A stretch of DNA of 33,390 bases from Bradyrhizobium jicamae. GTDB lineage: Bacteria > Pseudomonadota > Alphaproteobacteria > Rhizobiales > Xanthobacteraceae. The translations under genes and the position numbers were made by a program. The stretch covers positions 13,668 to 47,057 of the forward strand of contig NZ_LLXZ01000211.1 in the NCBI RefSeq assembly GCF_001440395.1. The letters are read 5' to 3'. Below, one piece after another: positions 24,864-33,084 of the stretch. The notes beneath the pieces were generated by a model, which saw only the letters and a list, made by a program, of their open reading frames with translations, was not told the origin of the DNA and did no database searches. Each line of letters starts with the position of its first letter. Position 1 is the first letter of the stretch.

Positions 24864-25349
24864 CTAGGCGCGTTGAAAGATCCCGTAGACACCCTTGTGA
24901 AAGACGAGCGGCTTGCAGGCGGCTTCCTCGCCCGAGATCACTTCACCCAAAATGATGTCGTGGTCGCCCGCCTTGTGGATCGTGCTGACGCGGCAGCAGA
25001 GTTGAGCGGCCGCACCCTGGAGCAGCGGCAGGCCGTCGGCGCTGAATGCGACAGCGAGGTCATCAAACCGGTTCCTCTGCTTGCCTGTGAAGCGGGCCGA
25101 CAGATCGGATTGATGGTGGCCAAGAATGTTCACCGAGAACAATTTGCGCTTGCGGATTGCCGATCCCGTCGCGCTGCCTTCGTTGGTGCAAAACAAGAGC
25201 ATGCACGGCGTGAGCGACACCGATGTCAGCGAGTTGATGGTCGCGCCGAACAGCTCGCCTTCCCATGCGGTCGCGATGATGGCGACGCCGGTTGGAAAGG
25301 CCCCCATCACCGAGCGGAAGCGCTTGGGATCGATGGTCTGCATGTTCAT
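24864..25349 (-). CDS. Flavin reductase (HpaC-like component)
   Basis: With the ATG at 25347-25349 the product has 161 residues; starts at 25341-25343 and 25365-25367 are in frame too. It has the flavin-reductase-domain layout: FRSVMGAFPTGVAIIATAWE, GATINSLTSVSLTPCMLLFC (flavin-binding strand), SVNILGHHQSDLSARFTGKQ and the late GDHDIILGEV motif. Such proteins use NAD(P)H to make free reduced flavin for a partner oxygenase. The HpaB-like monooxygenase gene lies 61 bases upstream on the same strand, so this is almost surely its reductase. Confidence 0.9.
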   Translation of the reverse strand: MNMQTIDPKRFRSVMGAFPTGVAIIATAWEGELFGATINSLTSVSLTPCMLLFCTNEGSATGSAIRKRKLFSVNILGHHQSDLSARFTGKQRNRFDDLAVAFSADGLPLLQGAAAQLCCRVSTIHKAGDHDIILGEVISGEEAACKPLVFHKGVYGIFQRA

Positions 25350-25410
25350 GTCACCACGGCGCCTCATGGTCCTGTCGGAGCACCATGGTGTGCTGCTCCG
25401 ACGTCGTTAG

Positions 25411-27006
25411 TCATTTTCGCATCACGTGGTAGCTGAGCTCGCCGGGATCGGTGAGGTCAGGAACCTTCCAGCCATCGAGGTCGTATTCTGCCATGCAGTC
25501 CTCGGCAAAGCCCTTGAAGCGATCGGCATTGCCGGAAGCCTGCGCGCCGAACAGGCAGTAACGTCGGATCTCTTCGGTCGAGCCGCCGTAGTTGATTTCA
25601 TAGAGCTCGTGACGCCCGCCGAACTCGCTGCCGATACAATCCCACAGCAGCTTGAGCAGTTTCACGCGCTCCTCGGCCTTGTAGCCGTTGGAGCCGCGCA
25701 GATACCGATCGAGATAAGGGCGGATCTCGTCGTTCTTGAAATCGCTGGAGTGGCTGTTGAGATAGATCAGGCCGGAGGCGACGGTCTGCTCGATCAGGTA
25801 TTTCACCTTGGTGTAGGCCATGGTGGCGATGATCTGATAGGCGTTGCCGGGATCCATGTTCGGCAGCACATGATCACCGATCCATGGTCTGGGATCGCGG
25901 ACCATGGCGTCCGACAGGCTCCAGAACAGATTGCGCCAAGCGATCACCTCGCCGACATTGGCCTGAACGCCGCGATAGTCCTTGGTGCCGGCGGCCTCCG
26001 TCGCCTTCAGTAGAAGGCCGCTGATGAAGTCGAGCTTGACGGCCAGGCGCGTGCAGCCATGCACGACGAAACGTGGCAGGAAGCCGGTGCGAGGGAAGAA
26101 ATTGTTCGCCTTCTCGATGTCGCCGTAGACGAAGACGTTCTCCCAGGGCACCAGCACCTTGTCCATGATGAACACGGCGTCGTTTTCGTCCAACCGGCTC
26201 GAAAGTGGATAGTCGAACGGACTGCCCATCACGCTCGCGCTCATCTCGTAGGAAGTGCGACAGATAAACTTCACGCCGGGCGCGTTGGTCGGCACCATAA
26301 ACACTGCGGCGAACTTCTTGTCCTGCAGCGGGATGAGGCCGTGATGCGCGACGAAGGTGTAGTTGGTCAGCACCGATCCAGTCGCGACCACCTTGGCACC
26401 TGATACGATGAGGCCGGCATCCGTCTCCTTCTCTACGTGGCAGCAGACGTCGGCCACTTCGTTCGGCGGACGGTCACGATCGACCGGCGGGTGGATGATC
26501 GCGTGGTTGATGAACGGCACGCGCTCCTGGCTGAATTTGTACCAGCGCTTGGCGTTGTCTTGGTACGGATCGTAGAAGTCGGAATTCGCGCCCAGTGTCG
26601 CGAGGAAAGCGGCCTTGTAATCCGGCGCACGGCCCATCCAGCCATAGGTGATCCTGGCCCATTCGGCGATCGCATCGCGGCCGGCGATGAGGTCGTTCAT
26701 CGACTTCGGCGCCTTGAAGAAGGCGTGAGTCATGCCGCCATTGCCAGTGTCGGTGGGCAAAAGGAGCTTGTCCTTGCGCTTTTCGTCGTGAAGCGCGTCG
26801 TAGAGACGGGTGACCATGCGCGCCGTGTTGCGGAAGGCCGGATGCGTGGTGACGTCCTTGACCCGTTCGCCATAGATGTAGACGACGCGATCGTCGCGCA
26901 GCGAATCCAGGTATTCGGCGCCGGTTTGCGGCCGGGTGACTTTGACGTTGCCCGTGTGCTCCGGCGGTATCGTCACTGCTGCGGTGCCCTGCGCCTTGCC
27001 TGCCAT
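25411..27006 (-). CDS. HpaB-family FADH2-dependent aromatic monooxygenase
   Basis: A 531-residue member of the 4-hydroxyphenylacetate 3-hydroxylase (HpaB/PvcC/TftD) family, which hydroxylates phenols ortho to the OH group using FADH2 from a separate reductase. Visible landmarks: TGAEYLDSLRDDRVVYIYGE (family N-terminus), HAIIHPPVDRDRP, SGAKVVATGSVLTNYTFVAH (flavin-binding strand region), DAVFIMDKVLVPWENVFVYG and the late GRHELYEINYGGSTEEIRRY. The start ATG is preceded by GGGAGATGAGG. It is downstream of iclR on the same strand, with a palindromic operator-like site 34 bp before the start. The natural phenol cannot be identified; no ring-cleavage gene is in the window. Confidence 0.92.
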   Translation of the reverse strand: MAGKAQGTAAVTIPPEHTGNVKVTRPQTGAEYLDSLRDDRVVYIYGERVKDVTTHPAFRNTARMVTRLYDALHDEKRKDKLLLPTDTGNGGMTHAFFKAPKSMNDLIAGRDAIAEWARITYGWMGRAPDYKAAFLATLGANSDFYDPYQDNAKRWYKFSQERVPFINHAIIHPPVDRDRPPNEVADVCCHVEKETDAGLIVSGAKVVATGSVLTNYTFVAHHGLIPLQDKKFAAVFMVPTNAPGVKFICRTSYEMSASVMGSPFDYPLSSRLDENDAVFIMDKVLVPWENVFVYGDIEKANNFFPRTGFLPRFVVHGCTRLAVKLDFISGLLLKATEAAGTKDYRGVQANVGEVIAWRNLFWSLSDAMVRDPRPWIGDHVLPNMDPGNAYQIIATMAYTKVKYLIEQTVASGLIYLNSHSSDFKNDEIRPYLDRYLRGSNGYKAEERVKLLKLLWDCIGSEFGGRHELYEINYGGSTEEIRRYCLFGAQASGNADRFKGFAEDCMAEYDLDGWKVPDLTDPGELSYHVMRK

Positions 27007-27039
27007 CGCCTCATCTCCCGCTGCTTTGCCGTTTGGCTT

Positions 27040-27054
27040 GTTCGATTATCGAAC
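27040..27054. promoter_or_regulatory. IclR-type operator (copy 1) before the monooxygenase gene
   Basis: GTTCGA-TTA-TCGAAC is a perfect 15-bp palindrome. On the coding strand it reads GTTCGATAATCGAAC, one base from the PcaR-type site GTTCGATAATCGCAC as I recall it. A half-site TTCGAAC lies at 27067-27073. GATAAT inside the site could be the -10, so binding would touch the promoter core. Confidence 0.75.
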
Positions 27055-27133
27055 TTTTGTCCGTATTTCGAACTTGGCGCGACGATACGGCTGCGTCAGC
27101 CGGTTTGCAAGGGGAGGCCAGATCAGCCGTGGA

Positions 27134-27943
27134 TCAGACCGTCATCAGGGAGATCTGCTCGGCAATGCGGTTGAGCTCGGGGAGAAAGTGCTCGCGCATT
27201 TCGTTGCGCGTTGTTCGTGTTGAGTGCGTAGACAGATTGATCGCACCGACCGCCTGTCCGCTGCGGTCAAGCACCGGCACGGCCAGTGCACGCAGGCCGC
27301 GCTCCAGCTCTTCGTCGACAATGGAGAAGCGTTGCGCGCGGTCGGCGCGGATGCGGTCGAATAGCGCCTGAAGGTCGGTGATGGTCTGCGGCGTGTAGGC
27401 CTCGATGCGTTGCGACATCAGTCGGCGCCAGATCTCAGCCTCGTCGAGATAGCCGAACATGATCCGCCCCAGCGCGGTGTGCAGCGCAGGCAGCCGGCTG
27501 CCGACCGAGAGAGCGGCGGACATGATGCGACGGGCCGGCACGCGCGCGACGTAGACGATGTCGTTGGCTTGCAGGATCGCGGCCGAGCAGGATTCCCCGA
27601 GGCGCTCGCTGAGCTCGCGCATCAGCGGCTGCGCGCGATCGATCCAGCTCTGTGTCGATAGATAGGCAAAGCCGAGATCGAGGATTTTCGGCGACAGCGA
27701 AAACGTCCGGCCGTCCTGCTCGACATAGCCAAGCTGGCTCAGCGTGCGCAGCACGCGCCGGGCCGTTGCTCGCGACAGGTCGGCAACCTGGGCCGCTTCC
27801 GACAAGGTCATGGTCGGCCGTTGTCGTCCGAACGCGCCGAGCACCGCGAGGCCCTTGGCGAGTGTCGTCATGAATTCCTTGTCGTCGGGATCGCTGTTGC
27901 GTTGCTCCGGGGGTGGCGTCATGACGCGGTCTGTTGACTCCAT
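27134..27943 (-). CDS. IclR-family transcriptional regulator (PcaR/PobR-like)
   Basis: The 269-residue protein has an N-terminal winged helix-turn-helix (about residues 25-85: FMTTLAKGLAVLGAFGRQRP, then LSEAAQVADLSRATARRVLRTL) and a C-terminal IclR effector domain with ESCSAAILQANDIVYVARVP, LHTALGRIMFGYL, SIVDEELERGLRALAVPVLD and AINLSTHSTR. This arrangement matches PcaR/PobR/PcaU-type regulators that sense aromatic acids. It lies between its two presumed targets, with matching palindromes on both sides. Activator or repressor action cannot be decided. Confidence 0.93.
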   Translation of the reverse strand: MESTDRVMTPPPEQRNSDPDDKEFMTTLAKGLAVLGAFGRQRPTMTLSEAAQVADLSRATARRVLRTLSQLGYVEQDGRTFSLSPKILDLGFAYLSTQSWIDRAQPLMRELSERLGESCSAAILQANDIVYVARVPARRIMSAALSVGSRLPALHTALGRIMFGYLDEAEIWRRLMSQRIEAYTPQTITDLQALFDRIRADRAQRFSIVDEELERGLRALAVPVLDRSGQAVGAINLSTHSTRTTRNEMREHFLPELNRIAEQISLMTV

Positions 27944-27968
27944 CTAGGCTCTGACGGAAACTGGTCGA

Positions 27969-27996
27969 CATACGAACGTATGTTCGAATATCGAAC
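27969..27996. promoter_or_regulatory. IclR-type operator (copy 2) in the iclR/importer intergenic region
   Basis: 27982-27996 is GTTCGA-ATA-TCGAAC, the same palindrome as at 27040 apart from the central bases. It abuts a second inverted repeat CATACG-AA-CGTATG (27969-27982), so three CGAAC/GTTCG half-sites occur in series. The region is divergent between iclR (start 27943) and the substrate-binding protein gene (start 28061), so both could be controlled. Confidence 0.75.
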
Positions 27997-28060
27997 GCCG
28001 GCTCGTGTGTCAATCGATCCACGATGAGAATCCGGCGCATCCAGAGGGGAGGACGCGCAG

Positions 28061-29389
28061 ATGACCTGCCACAAGATTGGTTCGACTCATCGTCATTCCA
28101 TCGATCGCCGGACGCTCCTGAAATACTCGGCCGCAACCGCTGCCACGCTGTCGGCTGGATTGAAGTCGCCGGCGATCGCGCAGACGCGCGCGGTCAAGCT
28201 CGGCTATGTCTCCCCGCTCACCGGGCCGCTTGCCGCCTTCGCGGAAGCCGACAACTTCATCATCGCCAACTTCAAGGAAGCCGCCAAAGCGGGAATCAAG
28301 GTCGGCAACGCCACCGTGCCGGTCGAGGTCGTCGTGAAGGACAGTCAGTCCAATCCGAACCGCGCCGCCGAAGTTGCGAAGGGTCTCATCGTCCAGGACA
28401 AGATCGACCTGATGCTGGTCGCCTCTACGCCGGAGACCACCAATCCGGTCTCGACCCAGTGCGAGATCGAGGAGGTGCCGTGCATCTCCACCGTGGCGCC
28501 ATGGCAGCCCTGGTTCATTGGCCGCCAGGCCAATCCCGGCGGCGGACCGCCGGCGTGGAAGGGTTTTAATTACACCTATCACTTCTTCTGGGGGCTCGAG
28601 GACGTCATCGCCGTCTTCACCAACATGTGGGGCCAGGTTTCAACTAACAAATCCGTGGGCGGGCTGTTTCCGAATGATGGTGATGGCAACGCCTGGGGCG
28701 ACAAGGTGGTTGGCTTTCCGCCGGTGCTGGACAAGGGCGGCTACAAGCTCACCGATCCTGGCCGCTACCAGAATCTCACCGACAATTTCTCGGCGCAGAT
28801 CGGTGCGTTCAAGTCGGCCAATTGCGAAATCATCACCGGGGTGGTGTTGCCACCGGATTTCACCACATTCTGGAAACAGGCTTTGCAGCAGGGCTTCAAG
28901 CCGAAGGTCGCCTCCATCGGCAAGGCGATCCTCTTTCCCGTCGCCGTCGAGGCGCTCGGCAAGGACGGCCACAATCTGTCCTCTGAAGTCTGGTGGTCGC
29001 CGAACCATCCCTTCAAGTCGTCACTCACTGGCATGAGCGCGAAGGATCTCGCCGGCGCCTATCAGACCGCGACCAAAAAGCAGTGGACGCAGCCGATCGG
29101 CTTCATCCATGCACTGTTCGAGGTCGCGGTCGACGTGCTCAAGCGTGCGCCGGATCGCGATGGCAAGGCGATCACGGCGGCCATCGCCGCAACCAACCTC
29201 GATACCGTCGTCGGCAAAGTGCAGTGGGGCGGCGCCAACCTGCCGCCGTTTGCCGCCAAGAACGTTGCCAAGACCCCGCTCGTCGGTGGCCAGTGGCGCT
29301 TCAAGGACGGCAAATATGATATCGTCATCACCGACAACAAGACGGCGCCGGCGATCCCCGTCGGCGGCCAGATGGAGGCCATCGCCTGA
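28061..29389 (+). CDS. ABC importer substrate-binding protein, HAAT type, Tat-exported
   Basis: A 442-residue periplasmic binding protein of the branched-chain amino acid/amide (HAAT) class. The N-terminus has a twin-arginine signal (S-I-D-R-R-T-L-L-K, Arg16-Arg17) with a hydrophobic stretch and a likely cleavage after AIA (residue 40). The mature protein begins with KLGYVSPLTGPLAAFAEADNF, typical of this class, and has LMLVASTPETTNPVSTQCE in the hinge region. Members of the class carry amino acids, urea or aromatic acids; the neighbouring phenol monooxygenase argues for an aromatic ligand here. The start is supported by GGGGAGGA eight bases upstream. First gene of the importer operon. Confidence 0.9.
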   Translation: MTCHKIGSTHRHSIDRRTLLKYSAATAATLSAGLKSPAIAQTRAVKLGYVSPLTGPLAAFAEADNFIIANFKEAAKAGIKVGNATVPVEVVVKDSQSNPNRAAEVAKGLIVQDKIDLMLVASTPETTNPVSTQCEIEEVPCISTVAPWQPWFIGRQANPGGGPPAWKGFNYTYHFFWGLEDVIAVFTNMWGQVSTNKSVGGLFPNDGDGNAWGDKVVGFPPVLDKGGYKLTDPGRYQNLTDNFSAQIGAFKSANCEIITGVVLPPDFTTFWKQALQQGFKPKVASIGKAILFPVAVEALGKDGHNLSSEVWWSPNHPFKSSLTGMSAKDLAGAYQTATKKQWTQPIGFIHALFEVAVDVLKRAPDRDGKAITAAIAATNLDTVVGKVQWGGANLPPFAAKNVAKTPLVGGQWRFKDGKYDIVITDNKTAPAIPVGGQMEAIA

Positions 29390-29412
29390 TCGCGCTGGCG
29401 CTTTGACATCTC

Positions 29413-30129
29413 ATGCTGCTGGAAGTCGCCGGCCTGAAGAAAAGCTTCGGCTCGATTGTCGTCGCTGACGATCTTGATCTCGTGGTCGCGCCGGGCGAGG
29501 CGGTCGGCATCATCGGACCGAATGGTGCGGGCAAGACCACGCTGTTCAACCTGATCGCCGGCGGTCTTGCGCCGACCGCCGGCTACTTCCGCTTCGACGG
29601 GCGCGACTTTACGGGCGTGCCGCTGCAAGGACGTTGCCGCGCCGGTATCGGACGCACCCATCAGATTCCGCAGCCGTTCGAAAAACTCACCGTATTCGAG
29701 AACTTGCTGGTTGGCGCGGTCTATGGCCGCCGCAAGACCGAGGCCGCGGTTGCGCAATCGTGCGGTGAGATTCTCGAGCGGTTGGGCCTGTTGAAGCGCG
29801 CCAACACGCTGGCCGGTTCGCTGACGCTGTTGGAGCGCAAGCGGCTCGAAATGGCCCGTGCGCTCGCTACCGCGCCAAAGCTTCTGCTGCTCGACGAGAT
29901 CGCGGGCGGACTGACCGAGGGCGAATGCAGCGAACTGGTCGCGACCATACGCGAGATTCGACAGACCGGCGTCGCGATCCTGTGGATCGAGCATGTCGTC
30001 CATGCCCTGCTCGCCGTGATCGATCGCCTGGTCGTGCTGAATTTCGGGCGCAAGATCGCGGATGGAGTGCCGAAGCAGGTGATGCAGCTCCCCGAGGTGC
30101 ATCAGATCTATATGGGCATTGAGGCATAA
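29413..30129 (+). CDS. LivG-type ABC transporter ATP-binding protein
   Basis: 238 residues. Walker A is GPNGAGKTT, the Q-loop region is RTHQIPQPFEKLTVFENLLV, the signature is the unusual LTLLERKRLEMARAL instead of LSGGQ (a variation common in LivG proteins), Walker B is LLLLDEIAGGL and the switch His is in WIEHVVHALL. It pairs with the LivF-type ATPase 3 bases downstream and energises the HAAT importer. The start has no strong ribosome-binding site; the gene is 23 bases after the binding-protein stop. Confidence 0.93.
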   Translation: MLLEVAGLKKSFGSIVVADDLDLVVAPGEAVGIIGPNGAGKTTLFNLIAGGLAPTAGYFRFDGRDFTGVPLQGRCRAGIGRTHQIPQPFEKLTVFENLLVGAVYGRRKTEAAVAQSCGEILERLGLLKRANTLAGSLTLLERKRLEMARALATAPKLLLLDEIAGGLTEGECSELVATIREIRQTGVAILWIEHVVHALLAVIDRLVVLNFGRKIADGVPKQVMQLPEVHQIYMGIEA

Positions 30130-30132
30130 CGC

Positions 30133-30834
30133 ATGCATCTGTTGGAGACGAATAAGCTCACGGCCTTCTACGGCGACTTCCAGGCACTCTACGGCATCGA
30201 CATGTTGCTGGATAACGGCGAAACCATCGCGATCATCGGCGCGAATGGGGCGGGTAAGTCGACGTTCCTCAAATCGGTCGCCGGCCTCATTCGTGGCGCG
30301 GCCGACAGCGTGTTGCTCGATGGCACGCCGATCGGCGCGCGCCCTGCGGCCGACATTGTCAAGCTCGGCATTGCACTTGTGCCCGAAGGAAGGCGGCTGT
30401 TTCCCTCGCTCACCGTGGAAGAGAATCTCCTGATCGGTGGTTATGGCCGCAAAGCCGCCGGGCCGTGGACGCTCGATCGGGTCTATTCGCTGTTTCCAAT
30501 CCTGAGAGAGCGGCGATCGTCGGCACCGTCGACCCTGTCGGGCGGCCAGCAGCAGATGGTCGCGATCGGCCGCGCCTTGATGTCCAATCCACGTGTGCTC
30601 CTGTGCGACGAAATCAGCCTCGGGCTGGCACCCATCGTTATCGCCGACATCTACGCCGCACTGCCGCAGATCAAGGTCGAGGGCAGCAGCGTCGTGCTCG
30701 TCGAGCAGGACATCGTCAAGGCGATGAAAGTCGCCGACCGTGTCTACTGTTTCCAGGAGGGGCGTCTGTCGCTCGCAGGCCCGCCGCGGGATCTGACGCG
30801 CGAGCAGATTCACCGCGCGTATTTTGGTTCATGA
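30133..30834 (+). CDS. LivF-type ABC transporter ATP-binding protein
   Basis: 233 residues. Walker A GANGAGKST, VPEGRRLFPSLTVEENLLIG, signature LSGGQQQMVAIGRAL, Walker B VLLCDEISLGL and LVEQDIVKAM (switch region, with Gln-Asp where His is usual elsewhere, as is normal in LivF). Second ATPase of the importer. It ends 1 base before the start of the LivH-type permease gene. Confidence 0.93.
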   Translation: MHLLETNKLTAFYGDFQALYGIDMLLDNGETIAIIGANGAGKSTFLKSVAGLIRGAADSVLLDGTPIGARPAADIVKLGIALVPEGRRLFPSLTVEENLLIGGYGRKAAGPWTLDRVYSLFPILRERRSSAPSTLSGGQQQMVAIGRALMSNPRVLLCDEISLGLAPIVIADIYAALPQIKVEGSSVVLVEQDIVKAMKVADRVYCFQEGRLSLAGPPRDLTREQIHRAYFGS

Positions 30835-30835
30835 C

Positions 30836-31705
30836 ATGACCGATTGGCTCGATGCATTGATCCAGGGCGTTTTATTGGGTGGCCTGTACGCGCTGTTCGC
30901 TGCGGGACTGTCGCTAATGTTCGGCGTGATGCGGCTGGTCAATCTCGCCCATGGCGACCTGATCGTGCTCGCCGCCTTCGCGATCCTGACTGTCGCGAGC
31001 ACGTTTGGACTGGATCCCTTTGCCGCAGTGGTGTTGGCGATCCCGATCCTGTTCGTCGTCGGCTTTGTGCTTCAGCACGTGCTGTTGAACCGCACGCTCG
31101 GGCGCGACCTGCTGCCACCGCTGCTTGTCACCTTCGGTCTCTCGATCATCATCCAGAACGGGCTGTTGCAGGTTTTTTCGGCCGACAGCCAGCGGCTGCG
31201 CGCGGGTGCGATCGAGACCGCCTCGATCCCGCTTGGCGGCGGCATCGCGGTCGGCGTCGTGCCGCTACTGACGCTGATGTCCGCGATTGCCGTGATCGTA
31301 TTTCTCAACTTCATCTTCTACCGGACGCCGGTCGGCCGCGCCTTCCGCGCGACCTCCGACGACCTCGAAGTCGCACAGCTCATGGGCGTCGATGTCAATC
31401 GCATCTTTGCAGTCGCAATGGGGCTTGCTTTCGTCGTGATCGCGATCGCGGCGCTTTATCTTGGCCTCCGGGCCAATTTCGATCCGACGATCGGGCCGGC
31501 GCGCCTGCTCTATGCCTTCGAGGCCGTCATTATTGGCGGGCTCGGCAGCTTCTGGGGCACGCTTGCCGGCGGCATCGTACTCGGGGTGGCGCAGACCATC
31601 GGCGCGCGCATCGATCCGGAGTGGCAAATCCTCGCGGGCCACCTCGCTTTCCTCGTGGTGCTGGCGGTGCGGCCGCGCGGCCTGTTTCCACGTGCACAGG
31701 ATTGA
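30836..31705 (+). CDS. LivH-type ABC transporter permease
   Basis: I use the ATG at 30836 (289 residues, MTDWLDALIQGVLLGGLYAL), just after the previous stop; a TTG at 30824 would overlap the preceding gene. It has about eight membrane segments and the LivH hallmarks GVMRLVNLAHGDLIVLAAF, a central loop TPVGRAFRATSDDLEVAQLMGVDVNRI (the EAA-like coupling segment) and GGLGSFWGTLAGGIVLGVAQ near the end. It forms the membrane channel with the LivM-type permease. Confidence 0.92.
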   Translation: MTDWLDALIQGVLLGGLYALFAAGLSLMFGVMRLVNLAHGDLIVLAAFAILTVASTFGLDPFAAVVLAIPILFVVGFVLQHVLLNRTLGRDLLPPLLVTFGLSIIIQNGLLQVFSADSQRLRAGAIETASIPLGGGIAVGVVPLLTLMSAIAVIVFLNFIFYRTPVGRAFRATSDDLEVAQLMGVDVNRIFAVAMGLAFVVIAIAALYLGLRANFDPTIGPARLLYAFEAVIIGGLGSFWGTLAGGIVLGVAQTIGARIDPEWQILAGHLAFLVVLAVRPRGLFPRAQD

Positions 31706-31710
31706 ATGCG

Positions 31711-32787
31711 ATGGATGACGCCGCAGCCAGATCGACGCAGTCGTTCCGGATCGAGACGGCGGTCGGTTCCCCGCGCGCAACTGCGGTGGCCGTCCTGATC
31801 ATTCTGCTCGCGCTGATGCTGTTGCCGACCTTCGCCGGTCGCAACCTGATCCAGGACCTGATCTTCCTGTTCTACATGCTGGCGCTGGCGCAATGCTGGA
31901 ACCTGCTGGCAGGCTATGCCGGCCTGATCTCGGTTGGCCAGCAGGCCTTTGTCGGCCTCGGCGGCTACCTGCTGTTCGCCCTTACGCTGATCGCCGGCCT
32001 CAATCCCCTGCTTGCGATTCTGCTGGCAGGGCTTGTGTCCGCGCTGATTGCGCTGCCGACCGCATTGATCGTGTTTCGGTTGCGCGGCGCTTATTTCGCG
32101 ATCGGCACCTGGGTCGTTGCCGAGGTCTATCGCCTCGTCTTCGCACAAGTGAAGCCGCTCGGCGGTGGTACCGGAACGTCGCTCACGCCGTCGGTCACGT
32201 CATCCGTGCCCGGCATCGAATGGGTCAAGACCTTGCTCGACGTGCGCGCGCCGGCGGCGCGCGACATCGTCTCCTATTGGGTGGCGCTGGCGCTACTGGC
32301 CGGTACGCTCGCGGCGGTTTATTTCATCCTCAGGTCGCGCCGCGGCCTTGCGCTCGGCGCGATCCGTGACCACGAGGCCGCCGCCGCAGGCCTCGGCGTT
32401 GATATCTATCGCATCAAGCTCGCCGTCTATGTGGCAACGGCCGCCATGACCGGCATGATCGGTGCGCTGATTTATCTCCAGAAGGCACGCATCTCGCCGG
32501 ATGCCGCCTTTTCGGTGCTGGACTGGACCGCCTATGTCATCTTCATCGTCGTCATCGGTGGCATCGGCACGATGGAAGGTCCGGTCATCGGCGCCATCGT
32601 CTTTTATTTGCTGCAGCGCTATCTCGCTGATTTCGGGGCCTCCTATCTCATTCTACTGGGTACGCTCGGCATCGTCATCATGCTCTTCGCGCCAAGGGGC
32701 CTCTGGGGCTTGGTTGCCGATCGCTACGATCTGACGCTGTTTCCTACGCGGCGCCGGCTGATTATCCGTGACCGCGAGGACGGCTAG
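31711..32787 (+). CDS. LivM-type ABC transporter permease
   Basis: The ATG at 31711 gives 358 residues, 5 bases after the livH-type stop; the same frame is open far upstream, but only as antisense-free overlap with the previous gene. Hallmarks: AQCWNLLAGYAGLISVGQQAFVGLGGYLL, LRGAYFAIGTWVVAEVYRLV, the coupling loop SRRGLALGAIRDHEAAAAGLGVDIYRIKL and VIGGIGTMEGPVIGAIVFYLLQ. The tail is basic (PTRRRLIIRDREDG). Last gene of the importer operon. Confidence 0.92.
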   Translation: MDDAAARSTQSFRIETAVGSPRATAVAVLIILLALMLLPTFAGRNLIQDLIFLFYMLALAQCWNLLAGYAGLISVGQQAFVGLGGYLLFALTLIAGLNPLLAILLAGLVSALIALPTALIVFRLRGAYFAIGTWVVAEVYRLVFAQVKPLGGGTGTSLTPSVTSSVPGIEWVKTLLDVRAPAARDIVSYWVALALLAGTLAAVYFILRSRRGLALGAIRDHEAAAAGLGVDIYRIKLAVYVATAAMTGMIGALIYLQKARISPDAAFSVLDWTAYVIFIVVIGGIGTMEGPVIGAIVFYLLQRYLADFGASYLILLGTLGIVIMLFAPRGLWGLVADRYDLTLFPTRRRLIIRDREDG

Positions 32788-32830
32788 ATATCGATCGTTA
32801 ATTCCCTTGCGCAGTCCAGCGCAGCGCGCA

Positions 32831-32864
32831 GCTCACGCCGTCTATAAGACGGAGCGGCCGTTTT
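32831..32864 (+). terminator. Weak terminator-like hairpin after the importer operon
   Basis: CCGTC-TATAA-GACGG (32838-32852) lies about 50 bases after the LivM-type stop, and TTTT follows at 32861-32864. The stem is only 5 bp, so confidence is low. Confidence 0.3.
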
Positions 32865-33030
32865 CCAACTAAGCACGTGGTCTCAAAGTCGGAGTCCATT
32901 TCAGTCACACACAGCGCAAATGCAACGGGTTCATATCGTAGCCGAAGCTGACTGCCGCTGTGGGGCACCCCGTGATTTCTGTCACAGATGGAAAAGCGAG
33001 CCTCGTGTATCAAACACGCATGGTGAGGCG

Positions 33031-33049
33031 CTGGCTTGCTTCAAGCCAG
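33031..33049 (+). other. Perfect hairpin upstream of the double-glycine peptide gene
   Basis: CTGGCTTG-CTT-CAAGCCAG has an 8-bp perfect stem with a 3-base loop and lies 36 bases before the peptide start. A smaller hairpin CGTGT-ATCAA-ACACG is at 33004-33018. They could be leader structures or the terminator of an upstream transcript. Confidence 0.6.
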
Positions 33050-33055
33050 ATGTTG

Positions 33056-33083
33056 TTCACACGCAACCCCCAAGGAGAGAACT
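33056..33083 (+). repeat. 28-bp leader repeat, copy 1
   Basis: Identical to 33363-33390. It contains the ribosome-binding sequence AAGGAGA (33072-33078) and ends 1 base before the ATG of the peptide gene. Confidence 0.95.
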
Positions 33084-33084
33084 C

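Noticed and set aside
29062..30813. A 583-codon open frame on the minus strand opposite the importer ATPase genes
   Set aside because: Both ATPases on the plus strand have complete Walker and signature motifs; the opposite frame is a GC-driven shadow.
30844..31710. Upstream extension of the LivM-type permease frame
   Set aside because: It overlaps the whole LivH-type gene in another frame; the permease N-terminus fits the ATG at 31711.
32920..33084. Upstream extension of the double-glycine peptide frame
   Set aside because: It crosses two hairpins and the ribosome-binding site, and would bury the leader peptide; the ATG at 33085 gives a standard GG-leader precursor.
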